This document shows, in pieces, positions 43,061-51,443 of a stretch of 64,000 nucleotides of DNA. A program made the position numbers and the translations under genes. Each line of letters opens with the position of its first letter. The first letter of the stretch is position 1. The stretch is from positions 3,630,599 through 3,694,598 of the forward strand of contig NZ_CP145809.1 in NCBI RefSeq assembly GCF_038049925.1. The letters run 5' to 3'. The notes under the pieces were generated by a model that saw only the letters and a list, made by a program, of their open reading frames with translations, was not told where the DNA came from and searched no databases. This DNA comes from Georgenia sp. M64. Its GTDB lineage: Bacteria; Actinomycetota; Actinomycetes; Actinomycetales; Actinomycetaceae.

Positions 43061-44161
43061 TCAGCGGCCGGTCGTCGGGTCCCACCCGTCGTCGCCGGCG
43101 AGGTAGTCCGCCACCTCGTACGAGGCGGCCGCCTCGTCGTCGAGCTGCGGCCGGTCGGCGTTGATCTCGGCCCCGGGACCCCAGTTCCGGTACTCCAGGG
43201 CACGCCCGTCGGCCCAGTCCTTGCCCGACATCGACGTCCACGGGTCGTCCTTGATGTGGTTGCCGAGGAACGAGTCGCGCACGACCACCTGCGGCTCCGC
43301 CGTCGGGTAGCTGCTCGGGCGCCACGGGCGGCCGAGGAAGTAGCTGTCGGGCCCGGCGTTCGAGATCAGCCTGCTGTCGGTGATGAGGAAGCCGAGCCAG
43401 TCCGCCGAGGAGGTGCTGGGCGCGACGATGTAGCCGCTCGGGTCGCTGTCGCGCCGGAGCGCCTTGATCGTCGAGTCCTCGATGACGGCGGTCGCGCGGC
43501 CGAAGATGAAGTCCACGTCGCCCTCGATCCAGGAGTCGTGGACGTACACCCGCGCCGGTGTGGTCGCGTTCGGCGAGTCCAGGTAGAGCGTGTCCTGGTT
43601 GCCGAGGAACCGGACGTCGTCGAAGACCATCCGGTCGGCCGTCGTCTTGACGGCGACGGACTGCCGGTTGGTGATCTCCGGGTGGGCCTGCTCGTCGAAG
43701 GCGTTCTCGAAGGTCACGGACTCGGCGGTGAAGCCGGCGCCGGCGAGCGTCACGGTGGCGCTGCCGGTGGTCCCGTAGGTGCCGGAGCCGTCCGGCTTGG
43801 GCGTGCCCGCGGCGTTGTCGTAGGTGATGACGACATCCGCGGGGTCGCCGGTGGCGCCGACGAACGACAGGTTCGGCTTGTCGCGGCCGACCTTGACGAC
43901 CTCGCGGTAGACGCCCGGCTGGATGACGATCTCGACGCCCTCGGTGGAGCCGGCAGGTGCGGCGTCGACCGCGGCCTGCACCGTGGTGACGTCACCGCTG
44001 CCGTCCTGGGCGACGACGATGGTCGTCCCTGCTGCGGCGGCGTCGAGGGCCGGCGTGGCGTCGAGGACCGGCCTCGCGTCGTGGGCCGGCGTGGCGGCCG
44101 ATGCGGGCGCGGCCAGGAGGCCGGCGCTCACCGCGGCGGCGGTGACGAGGAGGCGCCTCAT
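43061..44161 (-). CDS. Secreted pectinesterase (CE8)
   Basis: This 366-residue protein has a Sec signal peptide (RRLLVTAAAVSAGLLAAPASA). The parallel beta-helix enzyme demethylates pectin. Motifs are TIVVAQDGSGDVTTVQAAVDAAP, NRQSVAVKT, GNQDTLYL (Asp190), DFIFGRATAVIEDS (Asp217, nucleophile), YIVAPSTSS and FLGRPWRP (substrate-binding Arg). The length is compact and lacks additional modules. Its ATG overlaps the pectate lyase stop (ATGA), so the two secreted enzymes are co-translated. This is sensible because demethylation makes pectin a lyase substrate. Confidence 0.95.
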   Translation of the reverse strand: MRRLLVTAAAVSAGLLAAPASAATPAHDARPVLDATPALDAAAAGTTIVVAQDGSGDVTTVQAAVDAAPAGSTEGVEIVIQPGVYREVVKVGRDKPNLSFVGATGDPADVVITYDNAAGTPKPDGSGTYGTTGSATVTLAGAGFTAESVTFENAFDEQAHPEITNRQSVAVKTTADRMVFDDVRFLGNQDTLYLDSPNATTPARVYVHDSWIEGDVDFIFGRATAVIEDSTIKALRRDSDPSGYIVAPSTSSADWLGFLITDSRLISNAGPDSYFLGRPWRPSSYPTAEPQVVVRDSFLGNHIKDDPWTSMSGKDWADGRALEYRNWGPGAEINADRPQLDDEAAASYEVADYLAGDDGWDPTTGR

Positions 44162-45552
44162 CGCAGCACGCCCGCGCCGGCCTGGAGCTCGACCTTGGCC
44201 TGGACGGCCGGCGTCGGCTCGATCCGGCCGTGGAGCGTGGGGTCCCAGCTCGCCGGGGAGGGGATCCGGTCCTCGGCCTCGGCGTCGGCGTTGTACAGCT
44301 CGAGCGCGGAGACCCAGCTGCCGTCGATCATGGTGCCGGTCTCCGTCATCGCCTCGCCGCGGGACAGGTCGGTCCACAGCGCGATGATGTCCGCGGGGTC
44401 GGAGCCCTCGGCGAGCTCGACGTAGTTGTTCTCGGCGACGATCTGCGACTCGCGCCCGACGCCCCAGTAGTAGCTGAAGCCCTCCGACGTGGTCTGCGTG
44501 TAGAGGTTGTTGTAGACGTGCACCTGCCCGTAGCGCACGCGCGGGGCGCGCTGGCCGATGTCGGTCCAGTGGTTGTGGTGCAGGGTCACGCGCAGGGTGC
44601 CGCGGTCCTGGGTGCGTCCGTCGGAGGAGCCGATGAGCATGGTCTTGTCGTGCTCGCCGAACTCGTTGTACGAGACCGTGACCAGGTCCGAGCTGTGGGT
44701 GAGGTCGAGCAGGCCGTCGTGCACCTCGTAGGGCCGGCCGTAGACCGTGTCCAGCTGCGACGGCGGGATCGCGCCCGAGTCGAGGGTGTTGTGGTCGATC
44801 CACACGTGCGTGGACGTCCAGACCGAGATGTTGTCGTAGCGCGAGTTCCAGTTGCCGGCGCCGGTGTCGCTCGGGTCCCACTCGGGGAAGCAGTCGGTCG
44901 AGTCCGAGACCGTGAGGTTGCGGACGATGACGTTGTCGGCGTCGCGGATCCGCAGGTTCGCCCCGACGATCCGGGCGTCGTCGCCGACCCCCACGAGGGT
45001 GGTGTTCGAGCCGATGTGCTGCTGGGTCTGGGCCGCCTGGGCGCTCGCGGCCTCGTCCTGGTGGTCCTGGAGCGCCTCGCGCTCCCCCTCGCTGACGGTG
45101 TAGGCCCAGGTCTGCGGGTCGAACGCGGCGATGTACGCGTCCTGGCTGAAGCCGGTCGCCTCCTCGAACGTCTCGCAGGTGGTGAGCGTGCCGTCCGCGC
45201 GCTCGAAGGCGTTGAGCTCGCCCTCGACGTAGATGATCTTCGCGGTGTCGTTGTCCCGAGCACCGGAGCCACCGAGGGCCGCCTGGAGCTCGGCCCAGGT
45301 GTCGACGTGGAAGACGTTCTCCTCGGTGGCGGCCGCGCCGCCCGTGGTGCCGCCCTCCGCGGCCGCCCAGCCGTCGTTCTCGCCGAGGACCGCCCGACCG
45401 AGGTCCCCGCGCGGTTGACCGACCCCGAAGGTGCCGTTGTCGCCCCGCTCGTCGGGCTTCTCGGCCGACGCCGGGGCGCCGAGGCCCAGGACGATGGCCG
45501 ACGTCGCCGCCACGAGGGGCAGCAGCGTTCTGGTGGTGCGTCGTACCTGCAT
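44158..45552 (-). CDS. Secreted pectate lyase (PL1)
   Basis: This 464-residue protein has a Sec signal (TTRTLLPLVAATSAIVLGLGAPASA). It cleaves polygalacturonate by Ca-dependent beta-elimination. PL1 beta-helix motifs are IGSNTTLVGVGDDARIVGANL, WIDHNTLDSG, HDGLLDLTHSSDLVTVSYNEF, HDKTMLIGSSD and LHHNHWTDIGQRAPRVRYGQVHVYNN, with the catalytic Arg in RAPRVR. An insertion rich in Glu/Asp/Gln (about residues 155-190) is unusual. ATG 45552 has GGGAG eight bases upstream. It is the first gene of the operon under the perfectly palindromic operator 3. Confidence 0.95.
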   Translation of the reverse strand: MQVRRTTRTLLPLVAATSAIVLGLGAPASAEKPDERGDNGTFGVGQPRGDLGRAVLGENDGWAAAEGGTTGGAAATEENVFHVDTWAELQAALGGSGARDNDTAKIIYVEGELNAFERADGTLTTCETFEEATGFSQDAYIAAFDPQTWAYTVSEGEREALQDHQDEAASAQAAQTQQHIGSNTTLVGVGDDARIVGANLRIRDADNVIVRNLTVSDSTDCFPEWDPSDTGAGNWNSRYDNISVWTSTHVWIDHNTLDSGAIPPSQLDTVYGRPYEVHDGLLDLTHSSDLVTVSYNEFGEHDKTMLIGSSDGRTQDRGTLRVTLHHNHWTDIGQRAPRVRYGQVHVYNNLYTQTTSEGFSYYWGVGRESQIVAENNYVELAEGSDPADIIALWTDLSRGEAMTETGTMIDGSWVSALELYNADAEAEDRIPSPASWDPTLHGRIEPTPAVQAKVELQAGAGVLR

Positions 45553-45590
45553 GTGACGAACTCCCTTGTCCGTGCTCACGCCACCGTTGG

Positions 45591-45604
45591 CGTAAGCGCT
45601 TACG
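45591..45604. promoter_or_regulatory. Pectin-LacI operator 3 (pectate lyase)
   Basis: CGTAAGCGCTTACG is a perfect 14-base palindrome, the most symmetrical member of the set, 39 bases upstream of the pectate lyase ATG. Confidence 0.8.
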
Positions 45605-45695
45605 CGTTAACCCTGACACAGGGGGCAGAGCGACGGCAAGAGGTGGAGGTCGGCGGGCTCACGATGTGGATGGTGAGCCACGCGCGGCTGCCTGG

Positions 45696-45760
45696 GTGCG
45701 GGGTGCCGGGTGCCGCGTGCCGCGTGCGGGGTGCCGGGTGCCGGGTGCCGCGCGCCGGGT
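45696..45760. repeat. Tandem GGGTGCC-type simple repeat
   Basis: Seven-base units of the type GGTGCCG / CGTGCCG are repeated with variation between the pectate lyase promoter and the end of the AEC transporter gene. No gene was seen in 45605-45812. Confidence 0.7.
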
Positions 45761-45812
45761 GGCCATCTGCGGGCGGCGCGGCACGTCGTCCGGACCTGCC
45801 GCCGCCCGGCCT

Positions 45813-46880
45813 TCAGCCGAGGAGGACCGAGACGACGACGATCGCCGGCAAGGCGAGGACCGTCGTGAGCAGCACGGTGCTGCGGGCCAGGCCGCGCGAC
45901 TCGTCGTAGTTGACGGCGTAGACGTAGATGTTCTGGGCGGCGGGCAGCGCCGCGATGACGGTGAGGGCGAGGAGCTCACGACCGGAGAGACCGAGCAGGC
46001 TCCCGACGCCGAAGGCCACGGCCGGGTGGACGGCGACCTTGAGCGCGGTCGCGAGCAGGACGTCGCGGGAGAAGTCCGCCACGCCCAGGCGCATGCCCCG
46101 CAGCGACATCCCGAAGACGAGGAGGGTGAGCGGGACCGCGGCCCCGGCCAGCAGCGACACGGGCTCGGTCACCCAGTCGGGCAGGTCCAGGCTCAGCAGG
46201 TTCGCGGCCAGGCCGAGCAGCGACGCGACGATGAGGGGGTTGCGCAGCGGCCTGGTCCACCGTGCCAGGCGGGCGCGGCGGTCGGGGTGGTCGGCGCCGG
46301 CAGCGCCCACGCGACGGTCGGCGTCGCCCTGGCTCGCGGCGCGCGGCCGGTCTGCCAGGTCCGGACGATCGGCCCGGTCCACCCGGTCAGCCCGGTCAGC
46401 CCGGTCAGCCCGGTCAGCCCGGTCAGCCCGGTCAGCCCGGTCAGCGACGATGTCGAGCACGGCCAGGGCGACGGGCGCGGCGAGGACGAGCTGGAAGAGC
46501 AGGACGGGTGCGACGTAGGAGGCGTCCCCGAGCACGTAGAACGCGATCGGGATGCCGAGGTTGGCGCCGTTGACGTACGACGACGCCAGGCCGCCGATGA
46601 CCAGCTCACCGGTGCGACGCCCCCACCACCGGGCGACGACCACGAACACCAGGGCCACGATCGTGCTCGAGAGCGCCACCCCGACGAGCAGGAGCGAGAG
46701 CACCGTCTCGACGGGCGCGTCGAGGAGCGTGGTGAACAGCAGCGCCGGCGAGGCGTAGGTGAACGCGACCTTCGCCAGCACCTCCTGGCTCCCGGGCGGG
46801 AGCGTGCCCCGCCGGGCCGCGAGGTATCCGATCGTGACGAGGACCAGCAGGATCGCGAAGCCCGTGAGGATCCCGCCCAC
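45813..46880 (-). CDS. AEC-family transporter (auxin efflux carrier type)
   Basis: This 355-residue membrane protein has ten predicted helices in two halves (GGILTGFAILLVLVTIGYLAARRG at the start, ASSYVNGANLGIPIAFYVLGD, NPLIVASLLGLAANLL, NIYVYAVNYDESRGLARSTVLLTT). AEC proteins export or import small carboxylates such as malate. The central cytoplasmic loop contains a run of ADR tripeptides encoded by 9-base tandem repeats (about 46382-46443), not a normal family feature. GTG 46880 has GGGAG five bases upstream. It is divergent from the tartrate-dehydratase-like gene, with operator 4 upstream, so it may move a uronic- or aldaric-acid-derived carboxylate. Confidence 0.88.
   Translation of the reverse strand: MGGILTGFAILLVLVTIGYLAARRGTLPPGSQEVLAKVAFTYASPALLFTTLLDAPVETVLSLLLVGVALSSTIVALVFVVVARWWGRRTGELVIGGLASSYVNGANLGIPIAFYVLGDASYVAPVLLFQLVLAAPVALAVLDIVADRADRADRADRADRADRADRVDRADRPDLADRPRAASQGDADRRVGAAGADHPDRRARLARWTRPLRNPLIVASLLGLAANLLSLDLPDWVTEPVSLLAGAAVPLTLLVFGMSLRGMRLGVADFSRDVLLATALKVAVHPAVAFGVGSLLGLSGRELLALTVIAALPAAQNIYVYAVNYDESRGLARSTVLLTTVLALPAIVVVSVLLG
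46382..46443. repeat. Perfect 9-base tandem repeat inside the transporter gene
   Basis: The unit GGTCAGCCC is repeated about seven times without interruption and encodes Ala-Asp-Arg on the minus strand. The repeat is in frame, so copy-number changes would lengthen or shorten the loop without breaking the gene. Confidence 0.9.
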
Positions 46881-46992
46881 ACCGTCTCCCGTCGTCCTGT
46901 CGTCTGCCGGCGACCGGCTGGACCCGCCTGTCGTCGGCCGGCGCACGGCCGGACCCGGTCGCCGGTGGTGGCGGCGCTCCCACCGGCGCATG

Positions 46993-47006
46993 TGAAAGCG
47001 CTTCCG
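46993..47006. promoter_or_regulatory. Pectin-LacI operator 4 (AEC transporter / enolase)
   Basis: TGAAAGCGCTTCCG is in the divergent region, 44 bases upstream of the enolase-family gene. Confidence 0.7.
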
Positions 47007-47049
47007 CTAGGCTACACGAATTCAGTCGCCAGCCCGCCGGGAGACCACG

Positions 47050-48213
47050 ATGCGCATCGTCGACATCCGGGAGCGGACGCTCCCCATCAGCTCGCCCATC
47101 CGCAACGCCTACATCGACTTCTCGACGATGACGCTGAGCCTGGTCGCCGTCGTCACCGACGTGGTGCGCGACGGCCGGCCGGTGGTCGGGTACGGCTTCA
47201 ACTCCAACGGCCGTTACGGCCAGGGCGCGCTCCTGCGGGAGCGGTTCATCCCGCGCGTCCTCGCCGCGGACCCGGCGTCCCTGGTCGACGACGACGGCAC
47301 GAACCTCGACCCGCACCGCATCTGGGCGACGGCGATGACGAACGAGAAGCCCGGCGGGCACGGCGAGCGCTCGGTCGCCGTCGGCACGCTCGACATGGCG
47401 GTGTGGGACGCCGTCGCCAAGATCGCCGACCGGCCGCTGCACCACCTGCTGGCCGAGCGGTACGGCAGCGGGACCGCGGACCCGCGGGTGTTCGTCTACG
47501 CCGCGGGCGGCTACTACTACCCGGGCAAGGACGTCTCGGCGCTCCAGGACGAGATGCGCGGCTACCTCGACCGCGGGTACCGCGTGGTGAAGATGAAGAT
47601 CGGCGGCGCCGGGCTGGGCGAGGACGTGCGCCGGATCGAGGCGGCCCTCGACGTGCTCGGCCCGGGCCGGCAGCTCGCCGTCGACGCCAACGGCCGCTTC
47701 GACCGCGACACCGCCCTCGCCTACGCCGACGCCCTGAGCGCCTACGACCCCTTCTGGTACGAGGAGCCCGGCGACCCCCTCGACTACGCCCTCAACGCCG
47801 CCGTCGCCGAGCGCTACGCCGGGCCGCTCGCCACCGGCGAGAACCTCTTCTCCGCCCAGGACGCGGCCAACCTGCTGCGTTACGGCGGGATGCGCCCGGA
47901 CCGTGACTGGCTCCAGCTCGACTGCGCCCTGTCCTACGGGCTCGTGGAGTACCTGCGGGTCCTCGACGTCGTCGGCGAGCACGGCTGGTCCGCGAGCCGG
48001 TGCATCCCGCACGGCGGCCACCAGATGTCGCTCGCGATCGCCGCGGGGCTCGGGCTCGGCGGCAACGAGTCCTACCCGGACCTCTTCCAGCCCTTCGGGG
48101 GCTTCCCCGACGGCGTCGCCGTGGTCGACGGCTACGTCACCCTGCCGGACCTGCCAGGCATCGGGTTCGAGGGCAAGAAGGACCTCATCGAGGTCATGCG
48201 CTCCCTCGCGTAG
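47050..48213 (+). CDS. Enolase-superfamily dehydratase, D-tartrate-dehydratase-like
   Basis: This 387-residue MR/MLE-subgroup enzyme shows VVKMKIGGAGLGED (KxK motif), VDANGRFDRDTAL (first Mg ligand), FWYEEPGDPLDY (second), TGENLFSAQDA (third) and the catalytic His in CIPHGGHQMSLAIAAG. The GGHQMSL and YEEPGDPLDY stretches are those of D-tartrate dehydratase (TarD). Dehydration of a hydroxy diacid or related acid sugar is expected. In this pectin locus an aldaric acid would make sense, but the active-site type favours tartrate-like substrates. GGGAG lies six bases before the ATG. Confidence 0.85.
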   Translation: MRIVDIRERTLPISSPIRNAYIDFSTMTLSLVAVVTDVVRDGRPVVGYGFNSNGRYGQGALLRERFIPRVLAADPASLVDDDGTNLDPHRIWATAMTNEKPGGHGERSVAVGTLDMAVWDAVAKIADRPLHHLLAERYGSGTADPRVFVYAAGGYYYPGKDVSALQDEMRGYLDRGYRVVKMKIGGAGLGEDVRRIEAALDVLGPGRQLAVDANGRFDRDTALAYADALSAYDPFWYEEPGDPLDYALNAAVAERYAGPLATGENLFSAQDAANLLRYGGMRPDRDWLQLDCALSYGLVEYLRVLDVVGEHGWSASRCIPHGGHQMSLAIAAGLGLGGNESYPDLFQPFGGFPDGVAVVDGYVTLPDLPGIGFEGKKDLIEVMRSLA

Positions 48214-48252
48214 GGGGTCGCGCTCCGCCTGCGACCTGTGCATCCAGCCTTC

Positions 48253-48281
48253 TGCATCATAGGTGCATCACCTATGATGCA
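48253..48281 (+). promoter_or_regulatory. VapB operator and promoter
   Basis: TGCATCATAGGTG (48253-48265) and CACCTATGATGCA (48269-48281) form a perfect 13-base inverted repeat around CAT. It ends three bases before the vapB ATG at 48285. The right arm contains TATGAT, a good -10, so repressor binding would directly block transcription, and the mRNA is probably leaderless or nearly so. Confidence 0.8.
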
Positions 48282-48284
48282 CCC

Positions 48285-48515
48285 ATGCGCACGACGATCG
48301 ACCTCCCCCCGGCAGTGCATCGTCGGGCTCGTGAGCTGGCGGCTCAGCGCGGGAAGTCCCTCTCCGCCGTCCTCGTCGACCTCACGGTCCGGGGCCTGGC
48401 GCAGCTGGACAGCCCGGTCGAGCTCCTCACCGACGAGCAGACCGGCCTGCCGGTCCTCTCGCTCGGACGGCGCATCACCTCCGCCGAGGTGGCAGACGTC
48501 CTGGACGACGAGTGA
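48285..48515 (+). CDS. vapB: VapB-type ribbon-helix-helix antitoxin
   Basis: This 76-residue protein has an N-terminal ribbon-helix-helix (MRTTIDLPPAVHRRARELAAQRGKSLSAVL in outline) and an acidic C-terminus (SAEVADVLDDE) that would bind the toxin. It overlaps vapC by GTGA. A strong palindrome directly upstream is the expected autoregulatory site. Confidence 0.9.
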   Translation: MRTTIDLPPAVHRRARELAAQRGKSLSAVLVDLTVRGLAQLDSPVELLTDEQTGLPVLSLGRRITSAEVADVLDDE

Positions 48516-48904
48516 GCCCCTGTCTCCTCGACGCCAACGTGCTCATCGCCCTGGTGGTCGCGGAGCACGAGCACCACGACCGGGCCGGCCACTGGCTCGC
48601 GAGCGTTCCCACCTTCGCCGTGTGCCCGGTGGTCGAGGGCGCACTGGTCCGCTTCGTGCTGCGGATGGGCGAGAGCACCGCCACCGCCACAGCCCTGCTC
48701 GAGCGGATCACCGCGCACCCGCGGTGTCTCTTCTGGCCCGACGACATCTCGTACAAGGATGTTGCTCTGACCGGCCTGCAGGGCCACCGCCAGGTCACCG
48801 ACGCCTATCTCGCCGAGCTCGCCGCCGCCCATGGCGGAAAGCTGGCCACCTTCGACCGGGCACTGGCCGCCCTGCGCCCTGAGACCACCCTCGTCATCCC
48901 CTGA
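48512..48904 (+). CDS. vapC: VapC-type PIN-domain ribonuclease toxin
   Basis: This 130-residue PIN domain has the conserved acidic residues in LLDANVLI (Asp7), VVEGALVRF (Glu), VTDAYLAELA (Asp) and ATFDRALAAL (Asp). It is a Mg-dependent RNase, probably cutting tRNA or rRNA when free of VapB. The GTG start lies inside the vapB stop, so translation is coupled. Confidence 0.93.
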   Translation: MSPCLLDANVLIALVVAEHEHHDRAGHWLASVPTFAVCPVVEGALVRFVLRMGESTATATALLERITAHPRCLFWPDDISYKDVALTGLQGHRQVTDAYLAELAAAHGGKLATFDRALAALRPETTLVIP

Positions 48905-48931
48905 CCAGTCATCCCCTGACCCGCACACGGC

Positions 48932-48965
48932 GACGGCGCCACCCCCTCGCGGGAGTGGCGCCGTC
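48932..48965. terminator. Terminator between vapC and the ABC importer
   Basis: GACGGCGCCAC (48932-48942) pairs perfectly with GTGGCGCCGTC (48955-48965). The flanking genes are convergent, so it likely acts in both directions. Confidence 0.78.
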
Positions 48966-49038
48966 GTGGCACCCGGTCCGGACAGCCGGTGCCGGTCCGC
49001 GGTCGGCGCCGGCTGCTCGCCGACGCCGACCCTGTGGA

Positions 49039-50397
49039 TCAGCCGGTGACCGAGGCGGCCTCCTCGATGAAGGCCTCGGCGGCGGCCATGGGCTCCATCT
49101 GGCCGAAGAGCACCTGCTCGTTGTAGCGAGCCAGGATCGCGGCGACCTCACCGGCGCCGACGGGCGGCGGGGCGGGGGCGTCCTCGATGTCGGCGCTGAC
49201 GTCCTCGATGAACTCGGCCGCGTACTGCTCGGCCTCGCCCAGCTCGGGCAGGATCGCCGCACGCACGTCCTCGTTCGCGGGCAGGCCACGGTCGGAGAGG
49301 ATGATCTTCCCGGCCTCCTCGCTGTTGAGCATCCAGTCGATGAACGTGGCCGACGCCTCGGGGAACTCCGTCTCGGCCGACATCGAGATGGCCATCGCCG
49401 GCTTGAGGTACAGGCCGGTCCGGTCGAACTCGGTCTCGCCCGGGTAGCGCAGCATCTCCAGGTCGCGGCCGGCGGCCGAGGAGATCGCCTCGAGCTGGTT
49501 GGTCCAGAACCGGGCGACAGCGGCGCGGTTGGTCGCGATCAGGGACTGCTCCGGACCACCGGCGTCGATCTCGAGCGCCTCGCTGGCCGGCGGGGCGCCG
49601 CCGTCCTCGATGATCTGCAGTGAGCGCTCCCACAGCTCGGCGATGAGCTCGGCGTCGACGGCGATCTCACCGTTCTCGTCCCAGAGCGCCTGGCCGTGCT
49701 GGCGGGCCCAGATCGACAGGTCGGGCTCGATGAATCCGTAGTCCTGGGCGCCGTAGCCCTCGGTGTTCTCCGCGATCTGCACCATGAGGTCGTGGTACTC
49801 GTCCCACGTCCAGGTGGTGTCGTCCGGCATCTCGACGCCGGCCTCCTCGAAGATCTGCGGGTCCGCCATCATCACGCGGACGTTGACGCCGGTGGGGATG
49901 CCGTACAGGCCGCCGTCCAGCTCGCCGGAGGAGACGAGCGCCTCGTCCATCGCCGAGGTGTCGATGTCGTACTCGCTCAGGTCGGCCAGGACCCCGCGGT
50001 CGGCGTACTCGCGCAGGTAGCGCTCCTCCTGCATGAGCACGTCGGGCGTGTCACCACCGGCGGTCTGGGTGGCGAGCTTGTCCCAGTAGCCGCCCCAGTC
50101 CGTGTAGTCGGGCACCACGGTGATGTCGGGGTGCTCCTCCATGAAGGCGTCGATGAGGTCCTGGTTCAGCTGGTGGCGGGTGTCCGAGCCCCACCAGGAG
50201 AAGCGGATCTCCGCCTCGCCCTCACCCCCGGCGGCCGTCTCGCCGCCGGCGGCGGAGGTCTCCTCGGCGGCGCCACCCTCGGCGTCCTCCTCGAGGTTCT
50301 CGGCCTGGCCGCACGCGCTCAGCGCCAGCGATCCGGCCATCACCAGGGCCGCCGCCTTGAGGACGGTGCCGCGTCGGTTCGTCTTGTTGAGTCTCAT
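49039..50397 (-). CDS. Sugar ABC transporter substrate-binding lipoprotein (pectin locus)
   Basis: This 452-residue CUT1-type binding protein has a lipoprotein signal (LKAAALVMAGSLALSACGQ, lipobox LSAC). An acidic Gly/Glu/Ala linker and the mature fold follow, starting IRFSWWGSDTRHQLNQDLIDAFMEEHPDITV. Later motifs are GLYGIPTGVNVRVMMADPQIFEEAGVEMPDDTTWTWDEY and AMAISMSAETEFPEASATFIDWML. Two consecutive ATG codons (50400 and 50397) are possible; the second has the better distance (seven bases) from GGGA. It is the third gene of the leftward set after two permeases. The ligand is probably an oligogalacturonide or rhamnogalacturonide, judged from location. Confidence 0.92.
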   Translation of the reverse strand: MRLNKTNRRGTVLKAAALVMAGSLALSACGQAENLEEDAEGGAAEETSAAGGETAAGGEGEAEIRFSWWGSDTRHQLNQDLIDAFMEEHPDITVVPDYTDWGGYWDKLATQTAGGDTPDVLMQEERYLREYADRGVLADLSEYDIDTSAMDEALVSSGELDGGLYGIPTGVNVRVMMADPQIFEEAGVEMPDDTTWTWDEYHDLMVQIAENTEGYGAQDYGFIEPDLSIWARQHGQALWDENGEIAVDAELIAELWERSLQIIEDGGAPPASEALEIDAGGPEQSLIATNRAAVARFWTNQLEAISSAAGRDLEMLRYPGETEFDRTGLYLKPAMAISMSAETEFPEASATFIDWMLNSEEAGKIILSDRGLPANEDVRAAILPELGEAEQYAAEFIEDVSADIEDAPAPPPVGAGEVAAILARYNEQVLFGQMEPMAAAEAFIEEAASVTG

Positions 50398-50498
50398 CAT
50401 CTTTTCCCTGTGCGGTTCGCAGGACGGCAGAGCGGCCACGGTGCGGCCCTCCGGCCGGGGACCTTCGTCGGTCCCCGGGCTTGCTGTGGTGCGCATGG

Positions 50499-51443
50499 TT
50501 ACTTGATCCCCGTGGTCGCGATCCCCTTGACCAGGTAGCGCTGGCCGAAGAGGAACACGAGGAAGAGCGGCAGGAGCGAGATGACCGACATCGCGAACAT
50601 CGGTCCCCACGAGCTCTCGCCGGTGGAGTCCAGGAACGTCCGCAGCGCGATCGGGACGGTGTACATGTCCGGGTCGGTGAGGAAGATCAGCTGGCCGAAG
50701 AAGTCGTTCCACGTCCAGATGAAGGTGAAGATCGCCGTCGTCGCCAGCGCCGGCAGCGAGAGCGGGAGCATGATCTGGAAGAAGATCCGGATGTGGCCCG
50801 CCCCGTCGATTCGGGCCGCCTCGTCCAGCTCCTTGGGGATGCCCCGGAAGAACTGGACCATGAGGAAGACGAAGAAGGCGTCCGTGGCCAGCAGCTTCGG
50901 CACGATCAGGGGCCAGAAGGTGTTGATCCAGCCGAGCTCGGAGAACAGCACGTACTGCGGGACGATGATGACGTGGATCGGCAGCATGATCGACATGAGC
51001 ATGATCCCGAACCACAGCCCGCGGAGCCGGAAGTTCAGCCTCGCGAAGGCGTAGGCGGCCAGCGAGGTGGACACGAGGTTCCCGATCACCGACCCGGCCA
51101 CCAGGATGAAGGAGTTCATGAGGTAGTGGCTGAACGGGTTGAGCAGGGCGGTCCAGCCGCGGCCGTAGTTCTCGGCGGTGGTCTGGCTCGGGATGAGGCC
51201 GGGCTCGCGGAAGATGAGGGCGTCCGGCTTGAAGGAGCTGGCCACCATCCACAGCAGCGGGTAGATCATCGCGAAGCCGGCGAGGATCAGCAGCGCGTGC
51301 TTGACCAGCGACCGGGCTCGACCGCCCCACTCACCTGAGGGGCGCGCGCCGTCGGGCATGGAGTCGGCGATCTCGGTCAGGGTCTCCGGGCGCCGGGGCT
51401 CGGCCGGCGTCAGGACCTCGGATGCGGATGCGCGGTCAGTCAT
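50499..51443 (-). CDS. Sugar ABC transporter permease, MalG type
   Basis: This 314-residue protein has a polar N-terminal extension of about 45 residues and then six predicted helices starting LVKHALLILAGFAMIYPLLWMVASSF. The EAA loop is IPKELDEAARIDGAGHIRIFFQIMLP. It overlaps the end of the upstream permease by eight bases. The transport cluster lacks its own ATPase. Confidence 0.93.
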   Translation of the reverse strand: MTDRASASEVLTPAEPRRPETLTEIADSMPDGARPSGEWGGRARSLVKHALLILAGFAMIYPLLWMVASSFKPDALIFREPGLIPSQTTAENYGRGWTALLNPFSHYLMNSFILVAGSVIGNLVSTSLAAYAFARLNFRLRGLWFGIMLMSIMLPIHVIIVPQYVLFSELGWINTFWPLIVPKLLATDAFFVFLMVQFFRGIPKELDEAARIDGAGHIRIFFQIMLPLSLPALATTAIFTFIWTWNDFFGQLIFLTDPDMYTVPIALRTFLDSTGESSWGPMFAMSVISLLPLFLVFLFGQRYLVKGIATTGIK

